Source: a virus
Virus record (IMG/VR): IMGVR_UViG_3300007634_000277
Span: 1 to 34,878 of that record
Length of the DNA stretch: 34,878 nucleotides
Strand: one strand, 5' to 3'
Position 1 is the stretch's first letter. The number at the start of each line of letters is the position of its first letter. The notes under the pieces were generated by a model. It had not been told where the DNA came from and ran no database searches. It saw only the letters and a program-made list of their open reading frames with translations. The translations under genes were made by a program, and so were the position numbers. Positions 7,103-16,494 of this stretch are shown in pieces.

Positions 7103-8040
7103 TGGTAAATTTAGCACAACGAATTGGTCAAGAATTTAAAAGTGTTCGTGATAACGAAATCACAAATCTCCAGGCAGCAGATGTTACCCTTCAAGGTAAT
7201 ATTGATACCGAAGCTTCTACAAGAGCAACTGCAGACTCCACACTACAGGCCAACATTGTTGCAGCAGAAGCAGCAGCAATTGCAACAGCAGCAGCAGATG
7301 CAACTTCAAAAGCAAATGCAGCCGAAGCAGCAGCTACAGCAGCAGCAGCAACAGACGCAACTTCAAAAGCAAATGCAGCAGTAGCAGCGGCAAACAGCAA
7401 CACAGGGGATCGCGAATCAGCTATCACCACAGCATACCAGACTTACGCAGACGCGGCAGAAGCAGCTGCGAATACGTATGCAGACGGTGCCGTTGCGACT
7501 GAAGCTAGCGCTCGCGCTGCTGCAGATACCGCATTGCAGAACAGCATAGATGCTGAAAATGCAAGAATTGATGCTATCCTCAATGCCTCTACTGCTGATA
7601 AAGACACCTTTGCAGAAATCGTTTCATTCATCAATGCAGTTGATACAACAAATGATACAGCTCTAGGTACTGAAATTACTACAAGAGCAGCTGCAGATAC
7701 TACTCTTCAAGGTAATATTGATGCTGAAGCTAGTGCAAGAGCATCCGCTGATACTACGCTGCAAAATAACATCAACACTGAAGCTAGTGCAAGAGCATCC
7801 GCTGATACTACGCTGCAAAATAACATCAACACAAAACTTGATGCATCTCATGATATGACTTTGACATTGTCTGGTGATGTTTCTGGATCTGCAACATTTA
7901 CTAATATGGCTGATGCCACTCTTAGTGTTGCACTAGGCGCAAATACTGTAACGTCAAGTGAACTATCTGGTGCTACTTCTCTTGTAATTTATAACTCTGC
8001 TGGTACTGCATTAAAAACTCTGTTCGGCGCAGGATCATAA
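7102..8040 (+). CDS. Tail fibre protein with coiled-coil repeats
   Basis: This 312-residue protein begins with NLAQRIGQEFKSVR, a helical start typical of marine T4-like fibre subunits, then alanine-rich blocks (AAEAAATAAAATDATSKA) and EASARASADTTLQ units like those in the fibre gene at 4787. A perfect 54-base tandem duplication encodes two identical 18-residue units near residues 209-243. A spacer DKDTFAEIVSFINAVD resembles the one in the neighbouring genes. The C-terminal 60 residues, from MTLTLSGDVSGSA, form a typical fibre module ending in YNSAGTALKTLFG. It is the last gene before the neck genes. Likely trimeric fibre shaft; receptor unknown. Confidence 0.7.
   Translation: MVNLAQRIGQEFKSVRDNEITNLQAADVTLQGNIDTEASTRATADSTLQANIVAAEAAAIATAAADATSKANAAEAAATAAAATDATSKANAAVAAANSNTGDRESAITTAYQTYADAAEAAANTYADGAVATEASARAAADTALQNSIDAENARIDAILNASTADKDTFAEIVSFINAVDTTNDTALGTEITTRAAADTTLQGNIDAEASARASADTTLQNNINTEASARASADTTLQNNINTKLDASHDMTLTLSGDVSGSATFTNMADATLSVALGANTVTSSELSGATSLVIYNSAGTALKTLFGAGS
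7724..7832 (+). repeat. Perfect 54-base tandem duplication in fibre gene
   Basis: Two consecutive identical 54-base units (7724-7777 and 7778-7831, with one further matching base) encode the 18-residue unit EASARASADTTLQNNINT twice. Complete identity, including silent positions, indicates a recent slippage or unequal-recombination event. The length is a multiple of three, so the reading frame and probably the shaft register are kept. Confidence 0.9.
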
Positions 8041-8043
8041 ATA
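8036..8043 (+). promoter_or_regulatory. Late-promoter-like motif before gene 13
   Basis: CATAAATA differs from the late box TATAAATA at the first base only and lies 21 bases before the gene 13 ATG, overlapping the previous stop codon. It would start transcription of the neck and terminase unit. The one mismatch lowers confidence. Confidence 0.45.
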
Positions 8044-8063
8044 AAAGAAAATAGGAATTTAAC

Positions 8064-8819
8064 ATGGCAAACCCAACTACCAGACAAGGACTTATTGATT
8101 ATTGTTTAAGACGACTAGGTGAGCCTGTTATAGAAATCAACGTCGACCCTGACCAATTAGAGGATAGGGTCGACGAAGCAATTCAATATTGGCAAGAGTT
8201 TCACGCCGACGCGACATATAGAACATATGTTGCACACCTCGTAGGTGACAGCGATGTATCAAGAGAATACATTGAAACAACCGACGATGTTCTATTTGTA
8301 TCAAAATTATTCCGAATTTCTTCTTCATTTAACAATTCAATGAATTTCTTTGATATTAAATATCAAATGATGCTAAACGATATCGCTGATATGCAAAACT
8401 TCGCCGGTGATCTTGCATATTACGACCAATTAAATCAATATCTTTCTATGCTTGATATGAAATTAAACGGTGAGCCACAGACTACATATTCGCGTAGTAT
8501 GAATCGCCTCTATATTCACGGAGATTTTTCCGATAAAGACATTCAAGCCGGCTCATATATAATTTATGAAGCATATAAAACTGTAGATCCAGGAACATTT
8601 GGTAAAGTTTATAACGACATGTGGCTTAAAGAATATACCACAGAGCTTATTAAACAACAATGGGGATCTAATCTGAGTAAATTTGAAGGCATGCAAATGC
8701 CTGGAGGTGTCACTCTTAATGGTAGACAATTGTATGATGATGCCACTGCCCAAATAGAAAGACTCAGGGAAAAGATTCGCACTGACTTTGAAATGCCGAC
8801 GGATTTCTTTGTAGGATAA
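8064..8819 (+). CDS. 13: Neck protein gp13
   Basis: A 251-residue homologue of T4 gp13, recognised from the N-terminal TRQGLIDYCLRRLGEPVIEINVD region, the YWQEFHADATYRTY segment and its place just before gp14 and gp15. gp13 forms a neck ring that seals the filled head and accepts the tail. It is shorter than the T4 protein (about 309 residues), as is usual in marine relatives. AGGA precedes the ATG. The next gene starts 4 bases after its stop, consistent with translation as one unit. Confidence 0.9.
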   Translation: MANPTTRQGLIDYCLRRLGEPVIEINVDPDQLEDRVDEAIQYWQEFHADATYRTYVAHLVGDSDVSREYIETTDDVLFVSKLFRISSSFNNSMNFFDIKYQMMLNDIADMQNFAGDLAYYDQLNQYLSMLDMKLNGEPQTTYSRSMNRLYIHGDFSDKDIQAGSYIIYEAYKTVDPGTFGKVYNDMWLKEYTTELIKQQWGSNLSKFEGMQMPGGVTLNGRQLYDDATAQIERLREKIRTDFEMPTDFFVG

Positions 8820-8823
8820 TATA

Positions 8824-9705
8824 ATGGCAACTAGTGTATATTTCAGTCAAAGAGTCAAATCCGAACAAAATTTATATGAAGATATAATTATTGAATCTTT
8901 AAAAATTTACGGCCAAGACGTATATTACCTTCCCAGAACTATCGTCAATGAAGATAAAATTCTCGGTGAAGATGTTCCATCAAAATTTAGTGCGGCATAC
9001 CAAATTGAAATGTATGTTGAAAACATTGAAGGCTTTGATGGTGAAGGTGATATTTTTGCCAAGTTCGGCGTTGAAATACGAGATACTGCTACATTCGTTG
9101 TATCACGAAGACGGTGGGAAAGTACTGTAGCTCGAATTGACAATATCTTAGAAACATCTAGACCAAACGAGGGAGATATCATTTATCTTCCTCTATCAAA
9201 TTCAATGTTTCAAATTATGGCAGTCGAGCATGAATCCCCATTTTACCAGTTAAGCAACCTACCTACATATAAGCTACGTTGTGAACTCTTCGAGTATTCT
9301 GGCGAAGATTTTGACACAGCCGTTGCGGCGATTGACGATATTGAGCGTAGGTATGCTTACAAGTATCTTACTACCCTTGATAGTGCATCTGCAGGTTGGA
9401 TTGTAGGAGAAACTGTTAATCAAACTCTATCAACCGGTACGGTTATATCAGGAGAAGTTGCTGGATTCTCTGCTTCAGACAATGTCTTACAACTTATTCA
9501 TGTCGGTGCAGATGATGGCAATTATCATAGCTTTATAATAGGTGAGCAGATTACCAGTACTAGGGGATCTACTGCGTTGGTTACTGCAGTAGCTGAGGAT
9601 AACCAGTTATCCGAAACTGAAGATAATGACTTTTTTGATACCACTGAAACAGATCTTGAATTCTTAGATTTCAGTGAAACTAATCCGTTTGGAGATCCAC
9701 AGTAA
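8824..9705 (+). CDS. 14: Neck protein gp14
   Basis: A 293-residue homologue of T4 gp14, identified by its start TSVYFSQRVKSEQNLYEDI, the FVVSRRRWE segment and the position between 13 and 15. It builds the neck with gp13 and provides the interface for tail attachment. The C-terminal third, with repeated short Thr/Ser segments (GTVISGEVAGFS) and an acidic end (SETEDNDFFDTTETDLEF), extends beyond the T4 protein of about 256 residues. Its stop overlaps the gene 15 start in a TAATG arrangement. Confidence 0.9.
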   Translation: MATSVYFSQRVKSEQNLYEDIIIESLKIYGQDVYYLPRTIVNEDKILGEDVPSKFSAAYQIEMYVENIEGFDGEGDIFAKFGVEIRDTATFVVSRRRWESTVARIDNILETSRPNEGDIIYLPLSNSMFQIMAVEHESPFYQLSNLPTYKLRCELFEYSGEDFDTAVAAIDDIERRYAYKYLTTLDSASAGWIVGETVNQTLSTGTVISGEVAGFSASDNVLQLIHVGADDGNYHSFIIGEQITSTRGSTALVTAVAEDNQLSETEDNDFFDTTETDLEFLDFSETNPFGDPQ

Positions 9706-10502
9706 TGTTAGGTAATCATTTTTATCACGAACGCATTAGAAAAAGCGTTGCCATGTTTGGCTCTCTTTTTAATAACATTTACGTTGTTCGTACAGATTCT
9801 TCAAATAAGGTTATAAGCCAGGCAAGAGTTCCTTTGTCATATGCTCCTGCTACAAGCTTTTTAGACAGAATAAGAGAAAATCCTGACTTAGAACAAGATA
9901 CTAAAGTTGCCATTAAACTTCCTCGTATGTCATTTGAGATTATTTCATATCAGTATGATTCACAGAGGCAGCTTCAAAAAACAAATAATATTAACCGAAC
10001 TTCTGGTGACTCTACTACGCGCAATAAGTTTTATGCGTCTACTCCTTATATAATTGGATTTCAGCTTAACGTCTATACTAAAACCCAAGATGATGCTTTA
10101 CAAATCATTGAACAAATTCTGCCATACTTTGGTCCTCAGTATACGTTAACTATTAAACCATTCGCAGATTTTAGTGATATTAAAGAAGATGTTCCTATCA
10201 CGCTTAACGGTATTTCTTATACTGATGCCTACGAAGGTGCTTTAGATAGTAGACGTATTATTCAGTATACATTAGACTTCCAAATGAATGCGAACTTCTA
10301 TGGAGCAGTTCAAGAAGCAAGTATTATTAGGAAACCTATTGTTGATATATATTCTGGTAGAACTGAAATAGATTCCGATGGTGCATTTGATCTTTATAGC
10401 CCATCAGTAAGAATTGAAGTAAATCCAAACCCTCTTAATGCAAGTCCAGATAGCGACTACGGGTTTACTACTACAATTTATAGTTATGAGGATAGTGCAT
10501 AA
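9705..10502 (+). CDS. 15: Tail sheath stabiliser and completion protein gp15
   Basis: A 265-residue homologue of T4 gp15, of nearly the same length, recognised by the N-terminal FYHERIRKSVAMFGSLFNNIYV and KLPRMSFEIISYQYD segments. gp15 forms the hexameric terminator ring at the head-proximal end of the tail and binds the sheath and the neck. It overlaps gene 14 by one base and gene 16 by one base (TAATG), so the 13-16 block is probably translationally coupled. Confidence 0.92.
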   Translation: MLGNHFYHERIRKSVAMFGSLFNNIYVVRTDSSNKVISQARVPLSYAPATSFLDRIRENPDLEQDTKVAIKLPRMSFEIISYQYDSQRQLQKTNNINRTSGDSTTRNKFYASTPYIIGFQLNVYTKTQDDALQIIEQILPYFGPQYTLTIKPFADFSDIKEDVPITLNGISYTDAYEGALDSRRIIQYTLDFQMNANFYGAVQEASIIRKPIVDIYSGRTEIDSDGAFDLYSPSVRIEVNPNPLNASPDSDYGFTTTIYSYEDSA

Positions 10503-10882
10503 TGGATGAAGAAAAAAACAAACATTATCAAAACGATTATGAATATTCCAGAACCGTTTTATACGATTTAATTTCAAAGGGTACTGATGCTCTTGAAAAT
10601 ATGATTGAAGTGGCTAGAGAAAGCGAGCATCCTAGAGCTTACGAGGTTCTTGCCACATTAATTAAAAATACGGCTGACGTTAATGATAAATTAGTCGACC
10701 TAAATAAAAAGCACAAAGATATCAACTCAAAATCAGCTCCTACACCTATTGAAGGTGGATCAACGACTAATAATGTTTTTATCGGCTCAACAACAGATCT
10801 ACAACGTATGCTTCAAGATGTGCATGCTAAACAGGTGGAGAGTAACGTGGTGGATATTACACCACATTTAAAAGATGAATAA
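10502..10882 (+). CDS. 16: Terminase small subunit gp16
   Basis: A 126-residue protein in the exact position of T4 gene 16. It is helical and charged, with YEYSRTVLYDLISKGTDALENMIEVA near the start, as in small terminase subunits that form rings and regulate the packaging motor. It is shorter than T4 gp16 (164 residues). The C-terminus, VVDITPHLKDE, overlaps the start of gene 17 by eight bases, a common arrangement linking the two subunits. No DNA-binding motif is obvious by eye. Confidence 0.85.
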   Translation: MDEEKNKHYQNDYEYSRTVLYDLISKGTDALENMIEVARESEHPRAYEVLATLIKNTADVNDKLVDLNKKHKDINSKSAPTPIEGGSTTNNVFIGSTTDLQRMLQDVHAKQVESNVVDITPHLKDE

Positions 10883-12482
10883 TATTGTAAATGGCAATGA
10901 GGGCTACTTAGGTAATCCGAATGTGAAACGTGACGGAATTGTTCAAGGTTGGACTCAAGAAAATATTCTTGAATACCAAAAGTGCATGAACGATCCCGCA
11001 TATTTTGCTATAACATATTGTAAGGTTATTTCACTTGATAAAGGTCTAGTTCCTTTTAAGCTTTATCCGTATCAAGAAGAAATGTTCGACCACTTTAACG
11101 AGAATCGATTTTCTATCGTTCTTGCTTGCCGGCAATCAGGTAAATCTATTTCATCGGTAGCGTATCTCCTTTGGTACGCAGTATTCCATTCTGAAAAGAA
11201 TATTGCTATTCTAGCAAATAAAGGTGCTACTGCTAGAGAGATGCTAGCCCGCGTTACATTGATGTTGGAAAACCTACCGTTCTTTCTACAACCAGGGACT
11301 AAAGCGCTAAACAAAGGTTCTATTGAGTTTAGTAACAACTCTAAGATTCTTGCTGCAGCAACATCTGGTTCATCTATTCGTGGTTTGTCTATTAACCTTC
11401 TATTCCTTGACGAATTTGCTTTTGTTGAAAATGCAACACAATTCTATACGTCGACATATCCGGTTGTTTCATCAGGTAAAGATACAAAGGTTATTATTAC
11501 TTCAACGGCTAATGGTATTGGTAACCAATTCTATAGTATTTGGCAAGGTGCTTTACAAAGCACAAATGCATATAAACCATTTCGCGTCGATTGGTGGGAT
11601 GTTCCAGGCCGTGATGAAGCTTGGAAAATAGAAACAATTGGCAATACATCACAATTGCAGTTTGACCAAGAATTTGGTAATGCGTTTTTTGGACGAGGTG
11701 ATACTCTAATCAACGCCGAAACCCTTATGAGGTTAAAGGCTGTAGAACCTATTCGAATTCTTGAAGCCGGTGATATGCTTGTTTATGAGGAAACAAAGGA
11801 TGATCACCAATATATTATTTTAGTTGATGTTGCGAAGGGAAGAGGACAGGACTATTCTACTTTTAATGTGATCGACATAACTGAGCATCCATTTAAGCAA
11901 GTTGCAGTTTATCGATGTAATACTATCTCGCCTATTCTCTTCCCCGATATTATTTATAAGTATGCGATTTCCTATAATAATGCGTATGTTATTGTTGAAT
12001 CAAATGATCAGGGCACTCTAGTAACAAGAGGGTTATATCACGACTTAGAATATGAGAATATTCACGTCAGTTCCGTAAGTAAATCGGATGGTGTTGGTAT
12101 TAGTATGGATCGTAAAGTGAAAAGACTTGGCTGTTCTGGTATTAAAGATATTATTGAAAATGATAAATTAGTTATTAATGATACTAATACAATTATGGAA
12201 ATTTCTACCTTTATAGCTAAAGGACAATCATATGAAGCGAGTGACGGAAACCATGATGACTTAATGATGAACTTAGTAATGTTTGGATATTTTGCGCTAT
12301 CAGAAATGTTCCAAGACATGACTGACATTAATTTAAAGCAAATGTTACATAATGAAAGAATGAGATCAATTGAGGATGACTTGGTGCCATTTGGCTTCAT
12401 TGATGATGGTAGTGACGCTATAAATACGATTGAAAGGGAAGATCATCCATGGGCAGTCGACTACGCCCATCAAGACTTCTAA
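10875..12482 (+). CDS. 17: Terminase large subunit gp17
   Basis: This 535-residue protein is the DNA packaging motor. The ATPase domain has a Walker A-type ACRQSGKS at 84-91, Walker B LLFLDEF with catalytic E180, and the coupling motif ITSTANG near 208-214. The C-terminal RNase H-like nuclease domain has its acidic residues at D318 (ILVDVAKG), E375 (VIVESND) and D461-D462 (GNHDDLMM), matching the D/E/D of T4 gp17. It translocates DNA through the gp20 portal and cuts concatemers at headful ends. It is shorter than T4 gp17 (610 residues). The stop is followed by the late promoter of gene 18; another TATAAATA lies inside the gene at 12419-12426. Confidence 0.96.
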   Translation: MNNIVNGNEGYLGNPNVKRDGIVQGWTQENILEYQKCMNDPAYFAITYCKVISLDKGLVPFKLYPYQEEMFDHFNENRFSIVLACRQSGKSISSVAYLLWYAVFHSEKNIAILANKGATAREMLARVTLMLENLPFFLQPGTKALNKGSIEFSNNSKILAAATSGSSIRGLSINLLFLDEFAFVENATQFYTSTYPVVSSGKDTKVIITSTANGIGNQFYSIWQGALQSTNAYKPFRVDWWDVPGRDEAWKIETIGNTSQLQFDQEFGNAFFGRGDTLINAETLMRLKAVEPIRILEAGDMLVYEETKDDHQYIILVDVAKGRGQDYSTFNVIDITEHPFKQVAVYRCNTISPILFPDIIYKYAISYNNAYVIVESNDQGTLVTRGLYHDLEYENIHVSSVSKSDGVGISMDRKVKRLGCSGIKDIIENDKLVINDTNTIMEISTFIAKGQSYEASDGNHDDLMMNLVMFGYFALSEMFQDMTDINLKQMLHNERMRSIEDDLVPFGFIDDGSDAINTIEREDHPWAVDYAHQDF

Positions 12483-12493
12483 ATAAGCTTTAG

Positions 12494-12501
12494 TATAAAT
12501 A
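12494..12501 (+). promoter_or_regulatory. Late promoter for gene 18
   Basis: An exact TATAAATA followed by CAC lies 12 bases after the gene 17 stop and 65 bases before the sheath ATG. An inverted repeat ATAAGCTT/AAGCTTAT (12483-12490 and 12534-12541) flanks it, of unknown meaning. A second TATAAATA inside gene 17 (12419-12426) may be a tandem start. Confidence 0.75.
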
Positions 12502-12565
12502 CACATAGTATTTGAAAATAAACGTATTATGACAAGCTTATAATTTAACTCAAAGGAAAAGAGTC

Positions 12566-14299
12566 ATGGCAGTATCAGAATCTCCAGCGATTACCGTTAA
12601 AGAGATCGATCTTACCGGCGTTGTCCCAAATGTCGGATCCACTACTGGTGCTTTTGTAGGTAATTTCAACTGGGGTCCAGTTGATAGTGTTACATTAGTA
12701 TCGGATGAGGCAGGATTGGTATCGGTCTTCGGTAGTCCAGATAAAACAAATTCAATTGATTTTCACTCAGCAGCATACTTCTTACGTTATGCAAGCTCTC
12801 TCTATATTGTACGAGAAGCAACACAAGGTTCAGGCGAAAGCTTAAATGGTGGTGATTCCGACGCAACATTCACAGCTAGAGTAAAAAATCAGGTTTCATT
12901 CGATTTCCAAGAAGATGCTTTGGATTCAGATGGACACACATTCATCGCTAAATATCCAGGAGCTCTTGGCAATTCATTAAAAGTTTCATTCTTAGGCGCA
13001 GTTGATAGCGCTGATGATGTTGCGTTTACTGGTTGGACGTACGAAGATAACTTTGACGCGGCTCCAACAACATCCGCGTATGCTGCAGCCAGAAATGCTT
13101 CTGGTGATGAAATGCACGTAGTAGTTATTGATCAAGACGGTGCTTTCACGGGCGCACGTGGAACTGTTCTAGAAACATTCCCATTCGTTTCTCTTGCGGC
13201 AGATGCAAAAGCTGCTGATGGAACTTCAAACTACATTAAAGACGTAATCAATTCAAGATCTAACTACGTGTGGTTAGCTGGTTTTGGTACAGCAAGTAAG
13301 TTTGATGCCGATGCAGGTACAAATGCTACTTCGGGTAAAGACTATAAATTGGCTTCTCCGGCGGCTGTAGAAATTTCGTTTGTTAATGGCTCAAATTCTG
13401 CGGCACTAACAACATCAGAATATGCAACAGGCTTTGATAGATTTGAAGACGCTGATAATATTCAGGTAGATTTCTTAATTGCGCCTGGCATGGTAAGCCG
13501 AACAGATCAAACGGCAGTAGTTAATGATCTTATTGCAATTGCTCAAGGCACTCGTAAAGACTGTGTTGTTGTTGCATCCCCTGCTCGTTCTGATGTTGTT
13601 ACATCAAATGATGTTAATAACGATATTATCACAACAGCTAAAACGTTTACATACTCTTCTTACTTATTCATGGATAACAACTATCTTAAAGTATATGATA
13701 AGTATAACGATCAATACATCAAAATTCCTGCTGCTTCTTCAACTGCCGGTATTATGGCGGCATCTGACAATGATCAAGCTGCGTGGTATTCACCAGCCGG
13801 TCAGAGACGTGGTGTTTATTTAGGTGTAACCGGTCTAGAGTACTCACCAAATAAATCCGAGCGCGATCTGTTATATCGTAATAGCATTAACCCAATTGCT
13901 AACCTTCCTGGTCAAGGTATCCTACTTTACGGTGATAAAACACACATGGCTCGTCCAAGTGCATTTGATCGTATCAACGTACGTAGACTCTTCCTCGTCC
14001 TTGAAAGAGCAATTGCTCTTGCCGCACGTAACGTGATGTTCGAATTCAACGATGAGTTTACTCGCGCAGAATTCACGAACATTGTTGAGCCATTCCTTAG
14101 AGAAATCCAAGGTAGACGTGGTATCACTGACTTCCGTGTTGTATGTGACGAAACAAATAACACAGCAGCAGTCATTGATAGAAACGAATTCATCGCAAGC
14201 ATCTTCATCAAACCAGCACGTTCAATTAACTTCGTAACGCTTAACTTCGTTGCAGTTAGAACCGGTGTTGAATTTGAAGAAGTTGTTGGCTCAGTATAA
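12566..14299 (+). CDS. 18: Tail sheath protein gp18
   Basis: A 577-residue contractile tail sheath subunit. The N-terminus (SPAITVKEIDLTGVVPNVGSTTGAFVGNF) and the C-terminal domain (FVAVRTGVEFEEVVG at the very end) match T4 gp18 and other contractile sheaths, in which the terminal arms link neighbouring subunits. YSPAGQRRGVYLGVTGLEYS near 410-430 belongs to the conserved inner domain next to the tube. T4 gp18 has 659 residues; the shorter form lacks part of the protruding outer domains. AGGAAAAG precedes the ATG, and the strong codon bias suits a very abundant protein. Confidence 0.96.
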   Translation: MAVSESPAITVKEIDLTGVVPNVGSTTGAFVGNFNWGPVDSVTLVSDEAGLVSVFGSPDKTNSIDFHSAAYFLRYASSLYIVREATQGSGESLNGGDSDATFTARVKNQVSFDFQEDALDSDGHTFIAKYPGALGNSLKVSFLGAVDSADDVAFTGWTYEDNFDAAPTTSAYAAARNASGDEMHVVVIDQDGAFTGARGTVLETFPFVSLAADAKAADGTSNYIKDVINSRSNYVWLAGFGTASKFDADAGTNATSGKDYKLASPAAVEISFVNGSNSAALTTSEYATGFDRFEDADNIQVDFLIAPGMVSRTDQTAVVNDLIAIAQGTRKDCVVVASPARSDVVTSNDVNNDIITTAKTFTYSSYLFMDNNYLKVYDKYNDQYIKIPAASSTAGIMAASDNDQAAWYSPAGQRRGVYLGVTGLEYSPNKSERDLLYRNSINPIANLPGQGILLYGDKTHMARPSAFDRINVRRLFLVLERAIALAARNVMFEFNDEFTRAEFTNIVEPFLREIQGRRGITDFRVVCDETNNTAAVIDRNEFIASIFIKPARSINFVTLNFVAVRTGVEFEEVVGSV

Positions 14300-14319
14300 T
14301 AGACGTTAGGAGAAAATAA

Positions 14320-14847
14320 ATGGCTATTCTTGGAGTAGACGATTTTAAAGCCAAATTAAAAGGTGGTGGCGCACGTCCTAACCTCTTTAAGGCGACAATC
14401 AACTTTCCGGCTTATGCAGGTGGAGATGTAGAACTTACATCTTTCATGTGTGAAGCTGCACAACTTCCTGGATCAATTATGGGTGTAGTTACTATCCCAT
14501 TCCGCGGAAGACAACTTAAAATTGCTGGCGATCGTACGTTTGATACGTGGACGCCAACAATCATTAACGATACTGATTTTGCAGTTCGTAACGCGATGGA
14601 GCGTTGGATGAATGGTATTAATGCCCACAAGGCAAATACCGGTCTTACAGCTCCAGTAGATTACAATGCCGACCTATTGGTTGAGCAATTGGATAGAGAC
14701 GAAAGTGTTCTGAAGACATACAACTTCCGTGGTTGCTTCCCAACAAACATCTCGCCAGTTGATTTGAGCTATGGCGCAAACGACGATATCGAAAGATTCC
14801 AAGTTGAGTTCCAAGTTCAGTATTGGGAATCAAACACGACTTCTTAA
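14320..14847 (+). CDS. 19: Tail tube protein gp19
   Basis: A 175-residue homologue of T4 gp19, the subunit of the inner tail tube. Diagnostic segments are FKATINFPAYAGGD, the CEAAQLPGS loop, PFRGRQLKIAGDR and FAVRNAMERWMNGINAH. It assembles in hexameric rings from the baseplate, with gp18 around it. AGGAGAA precedes the ATG, 20 bases after the sheath stop. A hairpin follows the gene. A second protein of the same pattern lies at 21152. Confidence 0.95.
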   Translation: MAILGVDDFKAKLKGGGARPNLFKATINFPAYAGGDVELTSFMCEAAQLPGSIMGVVTIPFRGRQLKIAGDRTFDTWTPTIINDTDFAVRNAMERWMNGINAHKANTGLTAPVDYNADLLVEQLDRDESVLKTYNFRGCFPTNISPVDLSYGANDDIERFQVEFQVQYWESNTTS

Positions 14848-14867
14848 TAAGATCATATATACTACTG

Positions 14868-14891
14868 GACCAGGCCTTAATTGGCCTGGTC
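14868..14891 (+). terminator. Hairpin terminator after gene 19
   Basis: A perfect nine-base stem, GACCAGGCC with GGCCTGGTC, encloses a TTAATT loop 20 bases after the tube stop. There is only a weak T-rich tail (TTAACTAAT), so termination may be partial, lowering portal transcription relative to sheath and tube. Confidence 0.75.
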
Positions 14892-14913
14892 TTAACTAAT
14901 AATAGGATTTAAT

Positions 14914-16494
14914 ATGGCCGATAATTCGTTGAAACTTTTTGGGTTTGAGATTGCAAGATCTAAAACTAAAGAGAAAGAAGAAAAGAAACTGAAGTCTATT
15001 GTACCAACAGTAGATGAGGACGGAGCAGGATATGTTTCGGCCGCAGGTGCTCATTACGGTCAATATGTAGATTTAGATGGCGATAAGTCTAAAGACAACG
15101 CAACATTAATTCACAAATATCGTGGCGTGGCAATGCATCCTGAAGTTGATGCGGCTATCGAAGATATTGTGAATGAAGCGGTATCGGGTGGAGATGAGAT
15201 TGCTGTTAGCCTTAATATGGATAACATTGAGGTCTCAAAGGGAATTAAAAGTAAAGTAATTGAAGAATTCGACCATATTTTGTATATGCTCAAATTTAAT
15301 GATTTGGGTCATGATATTTTTAGAAAATGGTATGTTGATGGAAGATTAAACTTTCACGCTGTAGTTGATGAGTCAAACTTAAAGGCCGGTATTCAAGATA
15401 TTAGACCTATTGATTCCGCTAAAATGCGTAAAGTAAAAGAAGTTAAAAAGACAAAAGATCCTATTACAGGCGCAAGCTTAGTTGAAGGTTCTACGGAATA
15501 CTACATTTATCAAGAAAAACCTGGAGAACAGAATAGCGGAATCAAATTAACAAAAGATTCAGTTGTTTACGTCACATCGGGTTTGCTAGATGCTACTCAA
15601 AAGAAAGTAGTATCTTATATACATAAAGCTCTTAAACCAATTAATCAATTGCGGATGATGGAAGATTCTCTTGTAATCTATCGTCTAGCAAGAGCACCAG
15701 AACGCAGAATTTTCTATATCGATGTAGGCAATATGCCTAAGGGCAAATCTGAAGAGTATATGAAAGGTATCATGGCAAGATACCGTAATAAACTTGTATA
15801 TGATGCTTCAACTGGTGAAGTTAAAGATGATCGTAAGCATATGTCTATGCTTGAGGATTTTTGGCTACCTCGTAAAGAGGGTGGAAGAGGAACTGAGATT
15901 AGTACTCTTCCGGGAGGTGAAAACCTCGGTCAGATTGATGATATTATTTATTTCCAAAAACGTCTTTATAGATCACTTAACGTTCCGATTGCTAGATTAG
16001 AACAGGAACAACAGTTTTCATTAGGAAGATCTACTGAAATTTCTAGAGATGAACTTAAGTTCCAAAAGTTTATTGATAGATTGCGTAAACGTTTCTCTAT
16101 GTTATTTAGAGAACTTCTTAAGAAACAACTTCTTCTTAAAAATATCATTACCGAAGATGATTGGGAAACCTGGTCAAATGATATTATTTTTGAATTTGCT
16201 AGAGATAACCATTTCTCAGAATTAAAAGATGCAGAAATGTTAAGAGAAAAACTACAATCTCTAGATCAAGTACAAAATTATGTTGGCGAGTACTTTTCTA
16301 AAGAGTGGGTAATGAAAAACATTCTTAAATTTGATGATGATGAAATTTCACTTATGACAAAGCAAATCAACAAAGAGATGCCTGAAAATGATGAAGTTGA
16401 GGCTCACAACACTGAAGTTAATGACCAAATTCAAGCCGATCGAGATGCCGCTGCGGCTGACCGTGAAGCTAAAGCTGCAAAGTCAGCTCAATAA
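14914..16494 (+). CDS. 20: Portal vertex protein gp20
   Basis: A 526-residue homologue of T4 gp20 (524 residues). Conserved portal segments include YRGVAMHPEVDAAIEDIVNEAV near 70-90, YRLARAPERRIFYIDVGNMPKG around 255-275, and RLEQEQQFSLGRSTEISRDELKF around 363-385. Twelve copies form the portal ring that starts prohead assembly and is the channel for gp17-driven packaging. The C-terminal end is rich in acidic residues and alanine (AAAADREAKAAKS). AGGA lies before the ATG. Confidence 0.96.
   Translation: MADNSLKLFGFEIARSKTKEKEEKKLKSIVPTVDEDGAGYVSAAGAHYGQYVDLDGDKSKDNATLIHKYRGVAMHPEVDAAIEDIVNEAVSGGDEIAVSLNMDNIEVSKGIKSKVIEEFDHILYMLKFNDLGHDIFRKWYVDGRLNFHAVVDESNLKAGIQDIRPIDSAKMRKVKEVKKTKDPITGASLVEGSTEYYIYQEKPGEQNSGIKLTKDSVVYVTSGLLDATQKKVVSYIHKALKPINQLRMMEDSLVIYRLARAPERRIFYIDVGNMPKGKSEEYMKGIMARYRNKLVYDASTGEVKDDRKHMSMLEDFWLPRKEGGRGTEISTLPGGENLGQIDDIIYFQKRLYRSLNVPIARLEQEQQFSLGRSTEISRDELKFQKFIDRLRKRFSMLFRELLKKQLLLKNIITEDDWETWSNDIIFEFARDNHFSELKDAEMLREKLQSLDQVQNYVGEYFSKEWVMKNILKFDDDEISLMTKQINKEMPENDEVEAHNTEVNDQIQADRDAAAADREAKAAKSAQ

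Noticed and set aside
7124-7430. Glutamine-rich plus frame and alanine-rich minus frame within the fibre gene at 7102
   Set aside because: Both are shadows of GCA-rich repeat codons; the true frame has the fibre N-terminus and C-terminal module.
11953-11960. TATAAATA on the minus strand inside gene 17
   Set aside because: No minus-strand gene follows it; most likely chance in coding sequence.
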